Shown here piece by piece: positions 18,153 through 28,048 of a DNA stretch of 64,000 nucleotides. The notes beneath the pieces were generated by a model. That model was not told the origin of the DNA and searched no databases. It saw only the letters and a list, made by a program, of their open reading frames with translations. The translations under genes and the position numbers were made by a program. The DNA is taken from positions 19,509 to 83,508 of the forward strand of contig DASYQD010000029.1 of NCBI GenBank assembly GCA_036005845.1, read 5' to 3'. How positions within the stretch are numbered: position 1 is the stretch's first letter; each line of letters opens with the position of its first letter. Origin of the DNA: DASYQD01 sp036005845 (GTDB lineage: Bacteria; Acidobacteriota; Thermoanaerobaculia; Multivoradales; JAIOJS01).

Positions 18153-19421
18153 TCAGCCGCTCCGGTGCACTACACGCCCCGCTTTGACTACCGCCGCCAC
18201 CGGGTTGATCCCGTAGTGGTAGGCGAGGTGGAGGAGGTTGGGCGCGTCGAGCAGCACCAGGTCGGCGCGCTTGCCTTCTTCGATCGAGCCGATCTCTTCG
18301 CCGAGGCCGAGGCAGCAGGCGGCGTTGAGCGTCGCACCGGTCAACGCCTCTTCGATCGACAACCGCAGCTCGAAGACGCCGAGAAGGATCGCCATCGGCA
18401 TCGACTCGGTGTACGAGGAGCCGGGGTTGCAGTCGGTGGCGAGCGCCACCGGTACGCCGGCGCTGACGAGGCGGCGCGCCGGCGCGTAGGTGTGCTTCAT
18501 CAGGAAGAACGACGTGCCGGGCAGCAGCACGGCGGTGACGGTGGAAGCGGCGAGGGCGTCGATGCCCGCGGGCGAGACCGCCATCAGGTGATCGGCGGAG
18601 AGCGCGTCGAGCTCGGCGGCGAGGGAGGCGCCGCCGGAGTCGACGAACTCGTCGGCGTGGAGGCGCGGCAGCAGGCCGTGCTCTTTGCCGGCGCGCAGGA
18701 CCCGGCGCGACTCGTCGGCTGAGAAGACGCCGTGCTCGCAGAAGACGTCGCAGAAGCGGGCCAAGCCGCTCGCCGCGGCGGCGGGAACGATCTCCTCGCA
18801 GATGAGGTCGACGTAGCGGCCGCGGTCCTCGCGATGCTCGGGCGGCACCTCGTGCGCGGCGAGCAGCGTCGGCACGAGGTCCACCGGATGCGCCGCGGCG
18901 GCGCGGGCGATGGCGCGGAGCTGCTTGGTCTCGTCGGCGAGCGTGAGGCCATAGCCGCTCTTCGCTTCGGCCGTGGTGGTGCCGTGGACGAGCATGCGGT
19001 CGAGGCGCTGCGTGACGAGCCGCGCCAGCTCCTCCTCGTCCGCGGCGCGCGTCGAGCGCACGGTGGAGAGGATGCCGCCACCCGCCGCGGCGATCTCCTG
19101 GTAGGTGCGCCCGGCGAGCCGCTGCGCGAACTCCTCCTCGCGCGTGCCTGCCCACGGCAGGTGCGTGTGCGGGTCGACGAAGCCGGGCACCAGCGTGCCG
19201 CCGTTGGCGTCGAGGCGGGGCACCTCGGGCAGCTCGCCGAAGCGGCGGCGGCGTTCGTCAGCGGTGCCGGCGAAGGCGATGCGGCCGTCGCGGCAGATCA
19301 CTTCGGCGCCGCGCAGTCGCAGCACCTCGGCCTGCTCGCGGCCGCGGCGCGGAGTCGTGCCGCGCGGCGTCGCCAGCTCGGCGAGGTTGGTGATGAGGAG
19401 GTCGCCGGCGGCGTCGGGCAT
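18153..19421 (-). CDS. hutI: Imidazolonepropionase
   Basis: 422-residue amidohydrolase that opens imidazolone-propionate to formiminoglutamate, third step of histidine degradation. Metal-binding landmarks are present: FVDPHTHLPWAG (HxH), a Lys-rich EAKSGYGL substrate segment, LHADEF and LATDCNPGSSY. Length is normal for HutI. The other hut genes are not in this window. ATG 19421 was taken as start; a GTG 24 bases upstream is possible. It is followed by the converging small membrane gene. Confidence 0.93.
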   Translation of the reverse strand: MPDAAGDLLITNLAELATPRGTTPRRGREQAEVLRLRGAEVICRDGRIAFAGTADERRRRFGELPEVPRLDANGGTLVPGFVDPHTHLPWAGTREEEFAQRLAGRTYQEIAAAGGGILSTVRSTRAADEEELARLVTQRLDRMLVHGTTTAEAKSGYGLTLADETKQLRAIARAAAAHPVDLVPTLLAAHEVPPEHREDRGRYVDLICEEIVPAAAASGLARFCDVFCEHGVFSADESRRVLRAGKEHGLLPRLHADEFVDSGGASLAAELDALSADHLMAVSPAGIDALAASTVTAVLLPGTSFFLMKHTYAPARRLVSAGVPVALATDCNPGSSYTESMPMAILLGVFELRLSIEEALTGATLNAACCLGLGEEIGSIEEGKRADLVLLDAPNLLHLAYHYGINPVAAVVKAGRVVHRSG

Positions 19422-19468
19422 CCCGCCGCCCGCGCGCCCACTCACCGTGCTCTCGCCGGCGCCGCCGC

Positions 19469-19981
19469 TCACCCCTGCCGCTCGCGCGGCGGCATCGGAT
19501 GGATCGGGTGGATGGTGGCGCGGCGTTCCTGGTCCTCGGCCATGTCGGCCTCGAGGATGCGGGCGTAGAGCTCGATCGTGTTCTTGAGCTTCATCTGCAG
19601 CTCGCGGCGGCGGTGGCGCAGCTCGGCCATGCCGCGCTCGATGCCGGTCGTCTGCTCGATCGCCTGCTGCACGAGACGGTCGGCGGTGAGCTCGGCTTCC
19701 TTCACCAGCAGCTGTGCCTCGCGTTGCGCGTTGGCGAGGATCTCGTCGGACACCCGCTGCGCGCGCAGCAGCGTCTCCTGCAGCTCGCGCTCGCGCTCCT
19801 CGCCCTGGCGCAGTCGCGTCTCGCTGCGGTCGCGCTCCTCGCGTGCGCGCTCGACGTCGCCGAGCGCCCGCGCCAGCTCGTCGCTCACCTGGGCCAGGAA
19901 CTCCTCCACCTCCGCCGGGTCGTAGCCGCGCAGGGCGTGGCCGAACCTCATCTTGCCAACGTCGAGCGGGGTGAGTGCCAT
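19469..19981 (-). CDS. DivIVA-domain protein
   Basis: 170 residues. The N-terminus MALTPLDVGKMRFGHALRG, then YDPAEVEEFLAQVSDELARA, is the DivIVA lipid-binding/crossed-loop segment, and the rest is a long coiled coil (about residues 35-150). DivIVA-like proteins mark curved membrane at poles and septa. Here the gene sits between yggS and hutI; a DivIVA gene close to yggS is a frequent arrangement (yggS-yggT-divIVA). A TAACAT hexamer at 20015-20020 could be its -10 box. Confidence 0.85.
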   Translation of the reverse strand: MALTPLDVGKMRFGHALRGYDPAEVEEFLAQVSDELARALGDVERAREERDRSETRLRQGEERERELQETLLRAQRVSDEILANAQREAQLLVKEAELTADRLVQQAIEQTTGIERGMAELRHRRRELQMKLKNTIELYARILEADMAEDQERRATIHPIHPMPPRERQG

Positions 19982-20085
19982 GGATGTCGACCTCGTAAGC
20001 GACAGGAACACAAGATGTTAACACGCCCCCGCCGCGCGCCTAGCGCGCTGCCACCCCCTCCCGACCCCCTACCCTGTTTTTCGTT

Positions 20086-20137
20086 CCACCCCTGACCCCC
20101 CCGTCCCCCTGCCCCTCAAGGGGCAGGGGGCGCCACC
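20086..20137 (-). repeat. GC-rich palindromic repeat, copy 1
   Basis: Perfect 11-bp stem CCCCCTGCCCC (20105-20115) / GGGGCAGGGGG (20120-20130) with a TCAA loop, flanked by the shared tail (GGGGTCAGGGGTGG on the minus strand). It lies just downstream of yggS (stop at 20154). It is one of four related copies in the window and lies in the opposite orientation to the other three. A terminator or mRNA-end role is plausible; no T-tract follows. Confidence 0.75.
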
Positions 20138-20153
20138 ACCCGCCCGTGCCGGC

Positions 20154-20846
20154 TCACGAACCGCGCGGGCCGAAGAGCGCGGTGCCGACGCGAACGTGGG
20201 TGGCGCCTTCTTCGATCGCCACCGCGAAGTCGTCGCTCATGCCCATCGACAGCCAGCCGGGGAAGGCCTCCCAACTCGGCGTGGCGGCGAGCTCGTCGCG
20301 CAGCGCGCGCAGCTTCTGGAACCACGGGCGCGATGCCTCGGCGTCGGGGCCGGGAGGCGGGATCGCCATCAGGCCGACGAGGCGCAGGCCCGCGAGCGCA
20401 CGGAAGGGCGCTAGCGCCTGCGGCAAGCCGTCGGGCGCGAAGCCGTGCTTACTCGACTCGCCGCCGAGGTTGACCTCGACGAAGCCGTCGACCGTCGTGC
20501 CGCGCCGCTGTGCCTCAGCCGCGACCGCCGCCACGATCTTCGGCCGGTCGAGCGCATGGTAGGTGGTGAAGAGGTCCGCCGCTTGCCTCACCTTGTTCGA
20601 CTGCAGCGGGCCGAGCAGGTGCCACTCCGCCTCGGCCAGCTCTGGTTGCTTCGATGCCGCCTCTTGCACGCGGTTCTCGCCGAAGGTGCGCACGCCGGCG
20701 TCCCACGCGGCGCGCAGCTTCTCGATCGGCTGGCTCTTCGAGGCGGCGACCAGCGTCACCGACGCCGGATCGCGACCGGCCGCCGTGCATGCGGCATCGA
20801 TGCGCTCGCGGATCGCCGCCACGCGCGCGGCGACGTCGTCGTCCAT
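20154..20846 (-). CDS. yggS: YggS-family PLP-binding protein
   Basis: 230-residue alanine-racemase-fold protein involved in PLP homeostasis. The PLP lysine lies in VTLVAASKSQ; FGENRVQEA, WHLLGPLQSNK and LSMGMSDDFAVAIEEGATHV are the family signatures. The ATG overlaps the RNase HI stop by one base (TGATG), so the two are translationally coupled. Confidence 0.93.
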   Translation of the reverse strand: MDDDVAARVAAIRERIDAACTAAGRDPASVTLVAASKSQPIEKLRAAWDAGVRTFGENRVQEAASKQPELAEAEWHLLGPLQSNKVRQAADLFTTYHALDRPKIVAAVAAEAQRRGTTVDGFVEVNLGGESSKHGFAPDGLPQALAPFRALAGLRLVGLMAIPPPGPDAEASRPWFQKLRALRDELAATPSWEAFPGWLSMGMSDDFAVAIEEGATHVRVGTALFGPRGS

Positions 20847-21280
20847 CAGCCCAACGCCGGCTGCAGCCACTCCGGCACCGGCAGCCGCTCGTCGATGGCG
20901 CGGTTGCTGAGCAGATCGGCGCGCTTGTTCTCGGCTCGCGGCACGTGCTGGATGCGCACGCGCGGGATCTCGCGCCGCAGCGCGAGGGCGCGCAGGAACA
21001 GCGGCATCAGGTGCGGCGCCTTGACCTTGTAGGCGCCCAGCAGTTGCTTGACGACCAGCTCGCTGTCGCCGAAGAGCGACAGCTCCTCGACGCCGGCGCG
21101 CCGTGCCCAGGTGAGCGCGGCGAGCAGGCCGCTGTACTCGGCGACGTTGTTGGTGGTGCGGCCCAGGTAGCCGCCGTGCTCTTCGACTCCGCCGTCGCTC
21201 TCGACGACGAGGCCGAACCCCGCCTCGCCCGGGTTGCCGCGCGCGGCGCCGTCGAACCACGCCCGTGCCGAGCGGCTCAT
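20846..21280 (-). CDS. rnhA: Ribonuclease HI family protein
   Basis: 144 residues with the RNase H fold: FDGAARGNPGEAGFGLV (first Asp), NNVAEYSGLLAAL (Glu), FGDSELVVKQLLGAYKVKAP (Asp) and a C-terminal ENKRADLLSNRAID (Asp). The compact form without the basic protrusion resembles the archaeal/Bacillus-type RNase HI group. It should degrade RNA in RNA-DNA hybrids. Located between the C4 zinc-ribbon gene and yggS on the same strand; a zinc-ribbon-rnhA-yggS order is common. Confidence 0.9.
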   Translation of the reverse strand: MSRSARAWFDGAARGNPGEAGFGLVVESDGGVEEHGGYLGRTTNNVAEYSGLLAALTWARRAGVEELSLFGDSELVVKQLLGAYKVKAPHLMPLFLRALALRREIPRVRIQHVPRAENKRADLLSNRAIDERLPVPEWLQPALG

Positions 21281-21305
21281 TCGCTGCGACGGAAGAGGGG
21301 CGGGT

Positions 21306-21364
21306 AGTGGCGCCCCCAGCCCCTAGAGGGGCAGGGGGGCGGGGGGTCAGGGGTGAGATGCAAC
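21306..21364 (+). repeat. GC-rich palindromic repeat, copy 2
   Basis: Arms CCCCCAGCCCCT (21313-21324) and AGGGGCAGGGGG (21327-21338) pair with one mismatch and a 2-base gap, followed by the shared tail GGGGGGTCAGGGGTGAGATG. The element runs right up to, and its similarity to copy 4 extends through, the TAG stop of the zinc-ribbon gene (21365-21367). Confidence 0.75.
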
Positions 21365-22135
21365 CTAGCCCGCGTCCTCGGGGACATAGAGGAAGCGCCG
21401 GCAGCCGTCGCACTGCACCAGCGACCCCTTGTTGCGGATCTCGCCCACCACCTGCAGCCGCACGCGGTAGTTGCAGCCGCCGCAGTGGTAGATCGGGCCG
21501 CCAGGGGCGGTGCTCTTGCGCAGCGGCGCCACGGCGTCGCCGCCGCGGCGCTCGTAGACGCGCTCGAAGTTGGTGAGGGTGGCGCGCGGCAGCTCGGCGC
21601 GCAGCTGCGCCACCTCGGCGCGCAGCGTCTCCGCCTGCTGCTCGACGGCGGGGCGCTCGCTGTGCCACTGCGAGAGCGCCTGCTGGTAGCGGGTGTCGAG
21701 GTCGGCGAACGCGGCGCGCTCCTCGGTGAGCTTCTTCTGTGCCTGCTCGTAGCCGTCCATGCCGGCGAGGGCCTGCTCCTCGAGCCCCTTGATCGAGCCC
21801 TTGACGGTGTCGATCTCCTGCAGCAGGGCCGAGTACTCGCGTTGGGTGCGCACGAGGCTGATCTGCTGCTGGTAGTGCTTGAGCTTCTCGCTGGCGTCCT
21901 GGATGGCGGCTTCGGCCCGCCGGCGATCGTGCGCGGCGGTCTCGGCCGCCTCGCCGACGGCGGCGATCTCCGCCAGCCGCGCGCTGTGCTGGCTGTGCAG
22001 CTCCTCCATCCATTCGGGGACGCCGGAGAGCTGCTTCTCGGCGTGCCGCAGCGCGTCGAGCGCGGATTGCAGGCGCACTACGGTACCCAGATGCGTACGC
22101 AGGTGAGTCGTTGCGGTCGTCGTCGTCGTCTCCAT
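21365..22135 (-). CDS. C4-type zinc ribbon, coiled-coil protein (DUF164/CdsZ-like)
   Basis: 256 residues. A long antiparallel coiled coil (about residues 20-200) ends in a C-terminal zinc ribbon with two CxxC knuckles, YHCGGCNYRVRLQ and VQCDGCRRFLY. This is the layout of the 'zinc ribbon domain-containing protein' family often encoded beside RNase HI, as here. Biochemical role unsettled; nucleic-acid binding is suspected from the ribbon. A GGGAGGTG ribosome site precedes the ATG. Confidence 0.88.
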   Translation of the reverse strand: METTTTTATTHLRTHLGTVVRLQSALDALRHAEKQLSGVPEWMEELHSQHSARLAEIAAVGEAAETAAHDRRRAEAAIQDASEKLKHYQQQISLVRTQREYSALLQEIDTVKGSIKGLEEQALAGMDGYEQAQKKLTEERAAFADLDTRYQQALSQWHSERPAVEQQAETLRAEVAQLRAELPRATLTNFERVYERRGGDAVAPLRKSTAPGGPIYHCGGCNYRVRLQVVGEIRNKGSLVQCDGCRRFLYVPEDAG

Positions 22136-22245
22136 CGGCGCGAAACACCTCCCAAGCCTGAACCACGGCCGGTGGGGGCTGGACGCGGCGCCCGACAGTC
22201 GTCAACGAGGATCCGACTCGAAACCGACGGGTCCACTGACCGAGT

Positions 22246-22317
22246 GGGTCCACCTGGATTCGAACCAGGGACCTGCCGGTTATGAGCCGGACGCTCTCAC
22301 CGCTGAGCTATGGACCC
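22246..22317 (-). tRNA. tRNA with CAT anticodon (elongator Met or Ile2)
   Basis: 72-base cloverleaf: 7-bp acceptor (GGGTCCA/TGGACCC), D arm GCTC..GAGC, anticodon loop CTCATAA with CAT at 22284-22282, and T arm CCTGG-TTCGAAT-CCAGG. The bottom pair of the anticodon stem is a T-C mismatch, leaving four pairs. CCA is not encoded; the discriminator is A. The acceptor lacks the initiator hallmark of an unpaired first base, so this is elongator Met or lysidine-modified Ile2; the sequence alone does not decide. The rest of the 324-base gene-free stretch 22136-22459 holds only the promoter candidate at 22408. Confidence 0.93.
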
Positions 22318-22407
22318 GGGAAGCCCCCGGCCACGGGATTTCGCAGTATATCAAAGGGGTCGAGGCCTAACGGTCCTCCACGACATGGGCTGAAAAAGCC
22401 GCAGCGG

Positions 22408-22413
22408 TAGACT
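22408..22413 (+). promoter_or_regulatory. Candidate -10 box for GT-C/sulfatase-fold operon
   Basis: TAGACT lies 46 bases upstream of the ATG at 22460. It is the same hexamer used before mutY, the BMP gene and the M20 peptidase. Confidence 0.3.
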
Positions 22414-22459
22414 GCCGGGCCACTCCGCCGCGGGCCCTCGGCCGCGGTTTTCGCCGCCG

Positions 22460-24103
22460 ATGGGACCTCCTGCCGCCATGCCCGCCGAAGCCGTTGCCGA
22501 AGAGGCGGATGCCGGCGCCATCGGCGCGACGGCAGAGGGCCGGCGCGCAGCTGGGCGGGGCGCGGACGCGGACGATCGCGGCTCCAGCTTCAGCGCGCTC
22601 GCCAAGCGAGACGTGTGGGCCGTCGGGACCGCCTTCGCGTTGCTGCTGGCGATAGGCCTCGCCCAACACGAGATGTGGCGCGACGAGCTGCAGGCGTGGA
22701 TGCTGGCGAAGAACAGCGCCACGCCGGCCGCGCTGCTCGCCAACATGCGGTACGAGGGGCATCCGGCGCTGTGGCACCTGCTGCTCTTCCCGCTGGCGCA
22801 CGCGTTCGCGTCGCCGGTGGCGATGCAGGTGCTCCACTTCGCGATCGCGGTCGCGGGAGTGGCGGCGTTCCTCGCCTGGGCGCCCTTTCCGTTCGCGCTG
22901 CGCGCACTGTTCGCCGTCGGCTACCTGCCGCTCTTCGAATACGGCGTCATCAGCCGCAATTACGCGCTGGCGCTGCCGCTGCTGTGGGCGGTGTGCCGGC
23001 TGTGGCCGGCGGCGGGCGACGAAGCGCCGGTCGCGAGCGGGCGATCGCGACGCTGGGTCGCGCTCGGGGTCTGCCTCGGGGTGCTCGCCAACACGAACCC
23101 GTACGCATGGCTGCTCACGGCCGCGCTGTTGGCGGCGATCGCGTTCGATACCTGGCGCGATCGCGCGCGGCGCGGCGAAGTGGCGGCGGCGCCGACGCGG
23201 CCGCTCGCCGGCGCGGCGATCGCGGCCGCCGGGCTGGCGCTCGCGTTCTGGCAGATGGTGCCGCCGCCCGACGCGCTCTACGCCGAGAACGTCGCGCGCT
23301 GGTCGGCGCCGCGCCTCTATCGCGTGCTCGGCACCGTGGTGACCGGCTACCTGCCGCTGCCCGACTGGCGCACCAGCACGCCCTGGAACAGCGCGCTCGT
23401 CTACCGGCTGCCGGCGCCGCTGCTCGCCGGCTTCGCCGTGGCGTGGCTCGTCGCCGCCTGGCTCCTGCTCGACTCGCGCGCGGCGCGTACGCTGTTCACG
23501 CTCGGCACCGGGGCGCTGCTCGGCTTCAGCTACCTGCGCTACATCGGCTGGGCGCGGCACCACGGGCACTACTTCCTCGTCTTCGTCGCCTGCTGCTGGC
23601 TGGCGGCGCGGCGGGACGACAGCGAGAAGGACGCACACCACCGGCTACGGCTGGCAGCCCTCGGCGTGCTGCTGGTGGTACATGTCGCGGCGGCGGCGTG
23701 GCTCTACGGCGCCGACCTCCGGCGCCCGTTCTCGGATGCCAAGGCGGTGGCGGCGCGGCTGGCGGCGCCGCCGCTTGCCGGGCTGCCGGTCGTCGGCTTC
23801 CCGGATGCGCCGCTGCCCGCCGTCGCCGCCTACCGCGGCGAGCCGATCGCCTCGCTGATCAGCGGGCGGCCGGTGCCGTTCGTGCTGTGGCGAGCCGGCG
23901 GCGAGCCGGGCCTGGGCGTCGACGCGGGCTGTGCGCTGTTCGAGGAGAGGACGCGCCGCAGCGGCGGCGCGCTCGCCTTCGTCGCGCCGCCGACGACGCC
24001 GCCCTCGCTCTGTCGTGGTCTCGAGGCGCGGCAGGTCGGCGACGCGCCGCGGCCGCTGGTGCCCTCCGAGCAGCTCGCGACCTGGCGCGTGACGCTGCGG
24101 TGA
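22460..24103 (+). CDS. GT-C-like polytopic membrane protein
   Basis: 547 residues with about ten to eleven membrane helices. After a charged Ala/Glu-rich N-terminus comes a first helix and a loop with MWRDELQAWMLAKNSAT, an Asp-Glu pair in the place where GT-C glycosyltransferases carry their catalytic acid, then RYEGHPALWHLLLFPLAHAF and a conserved YGVISRNYALALPLLW. A soluble domain of about 110 residues ends the protein. GT-C enzymes use polyprenyl-phosphate sugars on the outer face of the membrane. The start is uncertain (another ATG at 22478). The next gene overlaps by 4 bases, implying a joint function. Confidence 0.65.
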   Translation: MGPPAAMPAEAVAEEADAGAIGATAEGRRAAGRGADADDRGSSFSALAKRDVWAVGTAFALLLAIGLAQHEMWRDELQAWMLAKNSATPAALLANMRYEGHPALWHLLLFPLAHAFASPVAMQVLHFAIAVAGVAAFLAWAPFPFALRALFAVGYLPLFEYGVISRNYALALPLLWAVCRLWPAAGDEAPVASGRSRRWVALGVCLGVLANTNPYAWLLTAALLAAIAFDTWRDRARRGEVAAAPTRPLAGAAIAAAGLALAFWQMVPPPDALYAENVARWSAPRLYRVLGTVVTGYLPLPDWRTSTPWNSALVYRLPAPLLAGFAVAWLVAAWLLLDSRAARTLFTLGTGALLGFSYLRYIGWARHHGHYFLVFVACCWLAARRDDSEKDAHHRLRLAALGVLLVVHVAAAAWLYGADLRRPFSDAKAVAARLAAPPLAGLPVVGFPDAPLPAVAAYRGEPIASLISGRPVPFVLWRAGGEPGLGVDAGCALFEERTRRSGGALAFVAPPTTPPSLCRGLEARQVGDAPRPLVPSEQLATWRVTLR

Positions 24104-26355
24104 GCGGAGGGCGGACGCGCGTGCCGACACCGAGAGCCGCAGGGCGCGCGCTGCTGTCGCTCGCCGCCGCCTCGCTGGCGCTTCTCCTCGTCGCCGCCTG
24201 CCGGCCGCGGCCATTCGTGCCCAGCGCCCGCGCGACGCCGCTGCTCGATGCGGACAGCGCACCCGACGTGCTGGTCGAAGCGCGTACGCTCGAGCCGCCG
24301 CCGGCGACCGGCGGCAACCGCTTCCTCACCGGCTGGACCTCGGAGCGCGCGGGCGCCGTCCGCCTGCTGCGCGCGCACGCCGGCGAGGCGCGGCTCGAGG
24401 GCGTTCACCTCGGCACCGCTACCCGCCGGCTGGTGCTCGCGTTCGTGCCGCCCCTGAGCGGCGCGATGGAGGTGTCGGTTGCCGGCCGCGCGCCGCAGCG
24501 CGTGCCGCTGGCGCCGCGAGTCGAGGTGCCGCTGCCCGCGGACCTCGCGCCGGGCCGCTTCGTCGTCGACCTGCGCTTCCCAACTGGTACGTCGCCGCTG
24601 CTGCGCGGCGCCGGCTTCGACCGCGCGGAGCCGGCCGGCGAGGTGACGGTGAGGCCCGTGGACCTGCGCCAGGGCGGCATCTCCCGCGTCGAGCTGGTGC
24701 GGCCGCTCGCCGGCGCGGCGACGCTCGTCGGCGAGCTGGTGCCGCCGGCGAGCGGCGAGCGCGCGCGGCGGTTCGAGATCCGCCTGCGCGAGCGCGGCGG
24801 CGAGCGCGTGCTCTGGAGCTATCGGCCACGCTGGTGGGGACGTGGGGCGCAGCGGATCAGCGTGCCGGTCCGCGGCGAGGATGGTTGGCTGCGCCTCGCC
24901 CTCGTGGCGGCGACGCCCGGTCCGCCGGCGACCTGGAGCGGACTGGCGCTCGAGCCACCCGCCCGCGGCGGAGCCGATCGTCGAGCCTCGACGCCGCGAC
25001 CGCGCGCAACGGTCTCGCCGAGGGCCGCACCCAAGCTCGTCGTGCTCTACGTCTTCGACGCGTTGCGCGCCGACGCGCTCGGCGCCCGCGACCTGCGCGG
25101 GGACAGCGCCACGCCGACGCTCGACCGGCTCGCCAGCGAGGGCGCTCGCTTCACCTCTCACTTCGCGGTCGCGCCAAACACGCTGCCGTCGACGAAAGCG
25201 CTCCTCACCGGTCACGTCTGGCGGCAGCGGGGCGGCGTGCCGCTGGGCTCGAATCGCGAGACGCTCGCGGAGCGCTTCCGCGCCGCCGGCTACCGTACGG
25301 GGCTCTTCTCCGGCAACGTCCACGTCTCGCGCGCCTTCGGCGTCGACCGCGGCTTCGAGGCGGCGCCGGAGAGCACCATCTTCGGCGCCGACGTCGAGCA
25401 GAGACGGCCGTACAACGACAACGCGGAGACCGTGCACCGCGCCGCGCTCGCCTGGCTGGCGACGCTGCCGCCGGGCGCCCGGGCGTTCCTCTACGTGCAC
25501 GTCGTCCATCCGCACAATCCCTACGACCCGCCGACGGCGTTTCGCGCCCGCTTCGACGATGCGAAGGGCGCCACACTCGACGGCAGCTCGGCGACGCTGG
25601 TAGCGCTGGCGAATCGCCGGCTCAGTGCCACCGCTACGGACCAGCGGCACCTCCGCGCGCTCTACCACGCCGGGCTCGCCTACGCCGACGGCGAGCTCGG
25701 GCGCTTCCTCGCCGCGTTGCGCGGCCGCTACGCGCCGGAAGAGACGCTGGTAGCGATCACCGCCGACCACGGCGAGGAGCTGTTCGACCACGCCGGCGTG
25801 CTGCACGGCTACACGGTCTACGACGAGATGCTGCGCATCCCGCTGCTGCTCTGGGCGCCGGGCCGCGTCGCCGCACGGACGATCACGTCGCCGACGGACA
25901 CCATCGGTCTGCATTGCGCGCTCTCGTGCGTCCTGCACGGGAACGCAGGCGATGACGATTCGCTCTCGGCGATGCTGCGCGGCGACGATGCGCCGCGCGA
26001 CGGCCGGCGCGATCTCGAGCGCGAGCTGCGCCTCGCCGCCGCGTCGAGCGTGCGCGGCGGCATCTTCTCGGCGCGCACCACGCGCTGGAAGGTGGTCTGG
26101 GCGCCGCGCACCGGCGCGCAGTGGGGCATGGGCCAGGGAACCGGGCGCTCGCGCGAGCCCGAGTACGTCTTCGACCTCGCCGCCGACCCGCACGAGCTCA
26201 GGAACCTCGCCGGCGTCGACGAGCCCGAAGTGCGCTGGCTGCGGGAGCGCCTGCTCGCCTGGGTCGCGCGCCCCGAAGCGGGCGAGGACGGCTTCGCGCC
26301 GCCGACGGACGCCGAGACCCGCGCCCGTCTCGGAGCGCTGGGTTACGTCGACTAG
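24100..26355 (+). CDS. Sulfatase-fold (alkaline phosphatase superfamily) lipoprotein
   Basis: 751 residues. A lipobox (LLLVAAC) is followed by an all-beta N-terminal region of about 280 residues and then a sulfatase-fold domain: YVFDALRADALGARD (D320, D325), NTLPSTKALLTG, ITADHGEELFDHAG and the closing substrate/C-terminal segment YVFDLAADPHELRNLAG. The nucleophile position that is Cys or Ser in true sulfatases (CxPSR) is Thr361 in T-L-P-S-T, so formylglycine cannot form. Thr nucleophiles occur in phosphoethanolamine- and phosphoglycerol-transferase relatives. GTG start overlaps the GT-C gene (GTGA). An envelope glycan or lipid modification role is inferred. Confidence 0.75.
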   Translation: MSGGRTRVPTPRAAGRALLSLAAASLALLLVAACRPRPFVPSARATPLLDADSAPDVLVEARTLEPPPATGGNRFLTGWTSERAGAVRLLRAHAGEARLEGVHLGTATRRLVLAFVPPLSGAMEVSVAGRAPQRVPLAPRVEVPLPADLAPGRFVVDLRFPTGTSPLLRGAGFDRAEPAGEVTVRPVDLRQGGISRVELVRPLAGAATLVGELVPPASGERARRFEIRLRERGGERVLWSYRPRWWGRGAQRISVPVRGEDGWLRLALVAATPGPPATWSGLALEPPARGGADRRASTPRPRATVSPRAAPKLVVLYVFDALRADALGARDLRGDSATPTLDRLASEGARFTSHFAVAPNTLPSTKALLTGHVWRQRGGVPLGSNRETLAERFRAAGYRTGLFSGNVHVSRAFGVDRGFEAAPESTIFGADVEQRRPYNDNAETVHRAALAWLATLPPGARAFLYVHVVHPHNPYDPPTAFRARFDDAKGATLDGSSATLVALANRRLSATATDQRHLRALYHAGLAYADGELGRFLAALRGRYAPEETLVAITADHGEELFDHAGVLHGYTVYDEMLRIPLLLWAPGRVAARTITSPTDTIGLHCALSCVLHGNAGDDDSLSAMLRGDDAPRDGRRDLERELRLAAASSVRGGIFSARTTRWKVVWAPRTGAQWGMGQGTGRSREPEYVFDLAADPHELRNLAGVDEPEVRWLRERLLAWVARPEAGEDGFAPPTDAETRARLGALGYVD

Positions 26356-26365
26356 CGAAACAACA

Positions 26366-26412
26366 GGGCGGGCGGGGGCGCCCCCTCCCCCTCGGGGGGA
26401 TAGGGGTGAAAT
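26366..26412 (+). repeat. GC-rich palindromic repeat, copy 3
   Basis: GGGCGGGGGCGCCCCC followed by CCCCCTCGGGGGGA and the tail TAGGGGTGAAATTCAA; similar in layout to copies 2 and 4 but shorter in the right arm. It fills the 57-base gap between the converging genes ending at 26355 and 26413 and the stop codon TGA of cdsA falls within its tail. Could form a bidirectional hairpin. Confidence 0.65.
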
Positions 26413-27416
<1,004 letters not shown>

Positions 27417-27420
<4 letters not shown>

Positions 27421-28031
27421 CGCGCCGGCGCTCCTTCCTCTCGCACCGCCTGTCGCAGGCGATTGAGGATCGTCACCGCGAGCAGCGCGACGACGATCCA
27501 CGTCACCACCGCGAGCCACCGCCCCGCCGGCGCCCCGAGCCCGAGCGCCAGCCCCAGCGCGCCGAACACCGCGGCGCGGTCGCTCTTCCCCATCGGCCCG
27601 TCGTAGCGCCGCGAGGCGCCGCCCTGCACGGCGGCGACGCCGGCGAGCTCGCTCGCGCCCGCCAGCACCACCGCGCACACCACCGCCGCCGCCGGCCAGC
27701 CGCGCACGAGCGCCAGCGGCAGGTAGAGCAGCGCGTCGGAGACGACGTCGCCGATCTCGTTGAGCAGCGAGCCGAGCCGCGTCTTCAAGCCGTGCTCGCG
27801 CGCCATCATGCCGTCGAGCGCGTTGAGCGCCATGCGCACGAGGAGCGCCGGCGGCAGCAGCAACAGCGACCATGGCGCGCGCGTCCACGCGATGACGCCG
27901 CCGGCCGCCGCCGACAGCAACAGCGCCGCCACCGTCACCTGGTTCGGCGTCACGCCGGCACGCACGAGGCCGGCCACCAGCGGCCGCAGGAGGCGCTGGA
28001 AGGCGGGCTTGAGATCGTAGATGCTGGCCAT
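27417..28031 (-). CDS. CDP-alcohol phosphatidyltransferase family protein
   Basis: 204 residues, about six membrane helices. The catalytic signature runs from D73-G-M-M-A-R through G87 to D95, but the position that is normally Asp at the start of the second half is Asn91 (GSLLNEIGDVVSD). N-terminal LKPAFQRLLRPLV and GVTPNQVT are typical. It would transfer a phosphatidyl group from CDP-diacylglycerol to an alcohol; the acceptor (glycerol-phosphate, inositol, other) cannot be read. Coupled to the cdsA-like gene and 17 bases from the end of the NAD-glutamate dehydrogenase gene. Confidence 0.85.
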
Positions 28032-28048
28032 TCGCGGCCGGGCGCCGG

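Noticed and set aside
20041..20153. Rho-independent terminator with U-run in the repeat region
   Set aside because: The hairpin is real (copy 1 of the repeat) but is not followed by a T-run on the relevant strand; kept as repeat only.
22246..22317. tRNA-Met initiator (fMet)
   Set aside because: The first acceptor pair is formed (G-C) and the anticodon stem lacks the three consecutive G-C pairs of initiators, so elongator Met or Ile2 is more likely.
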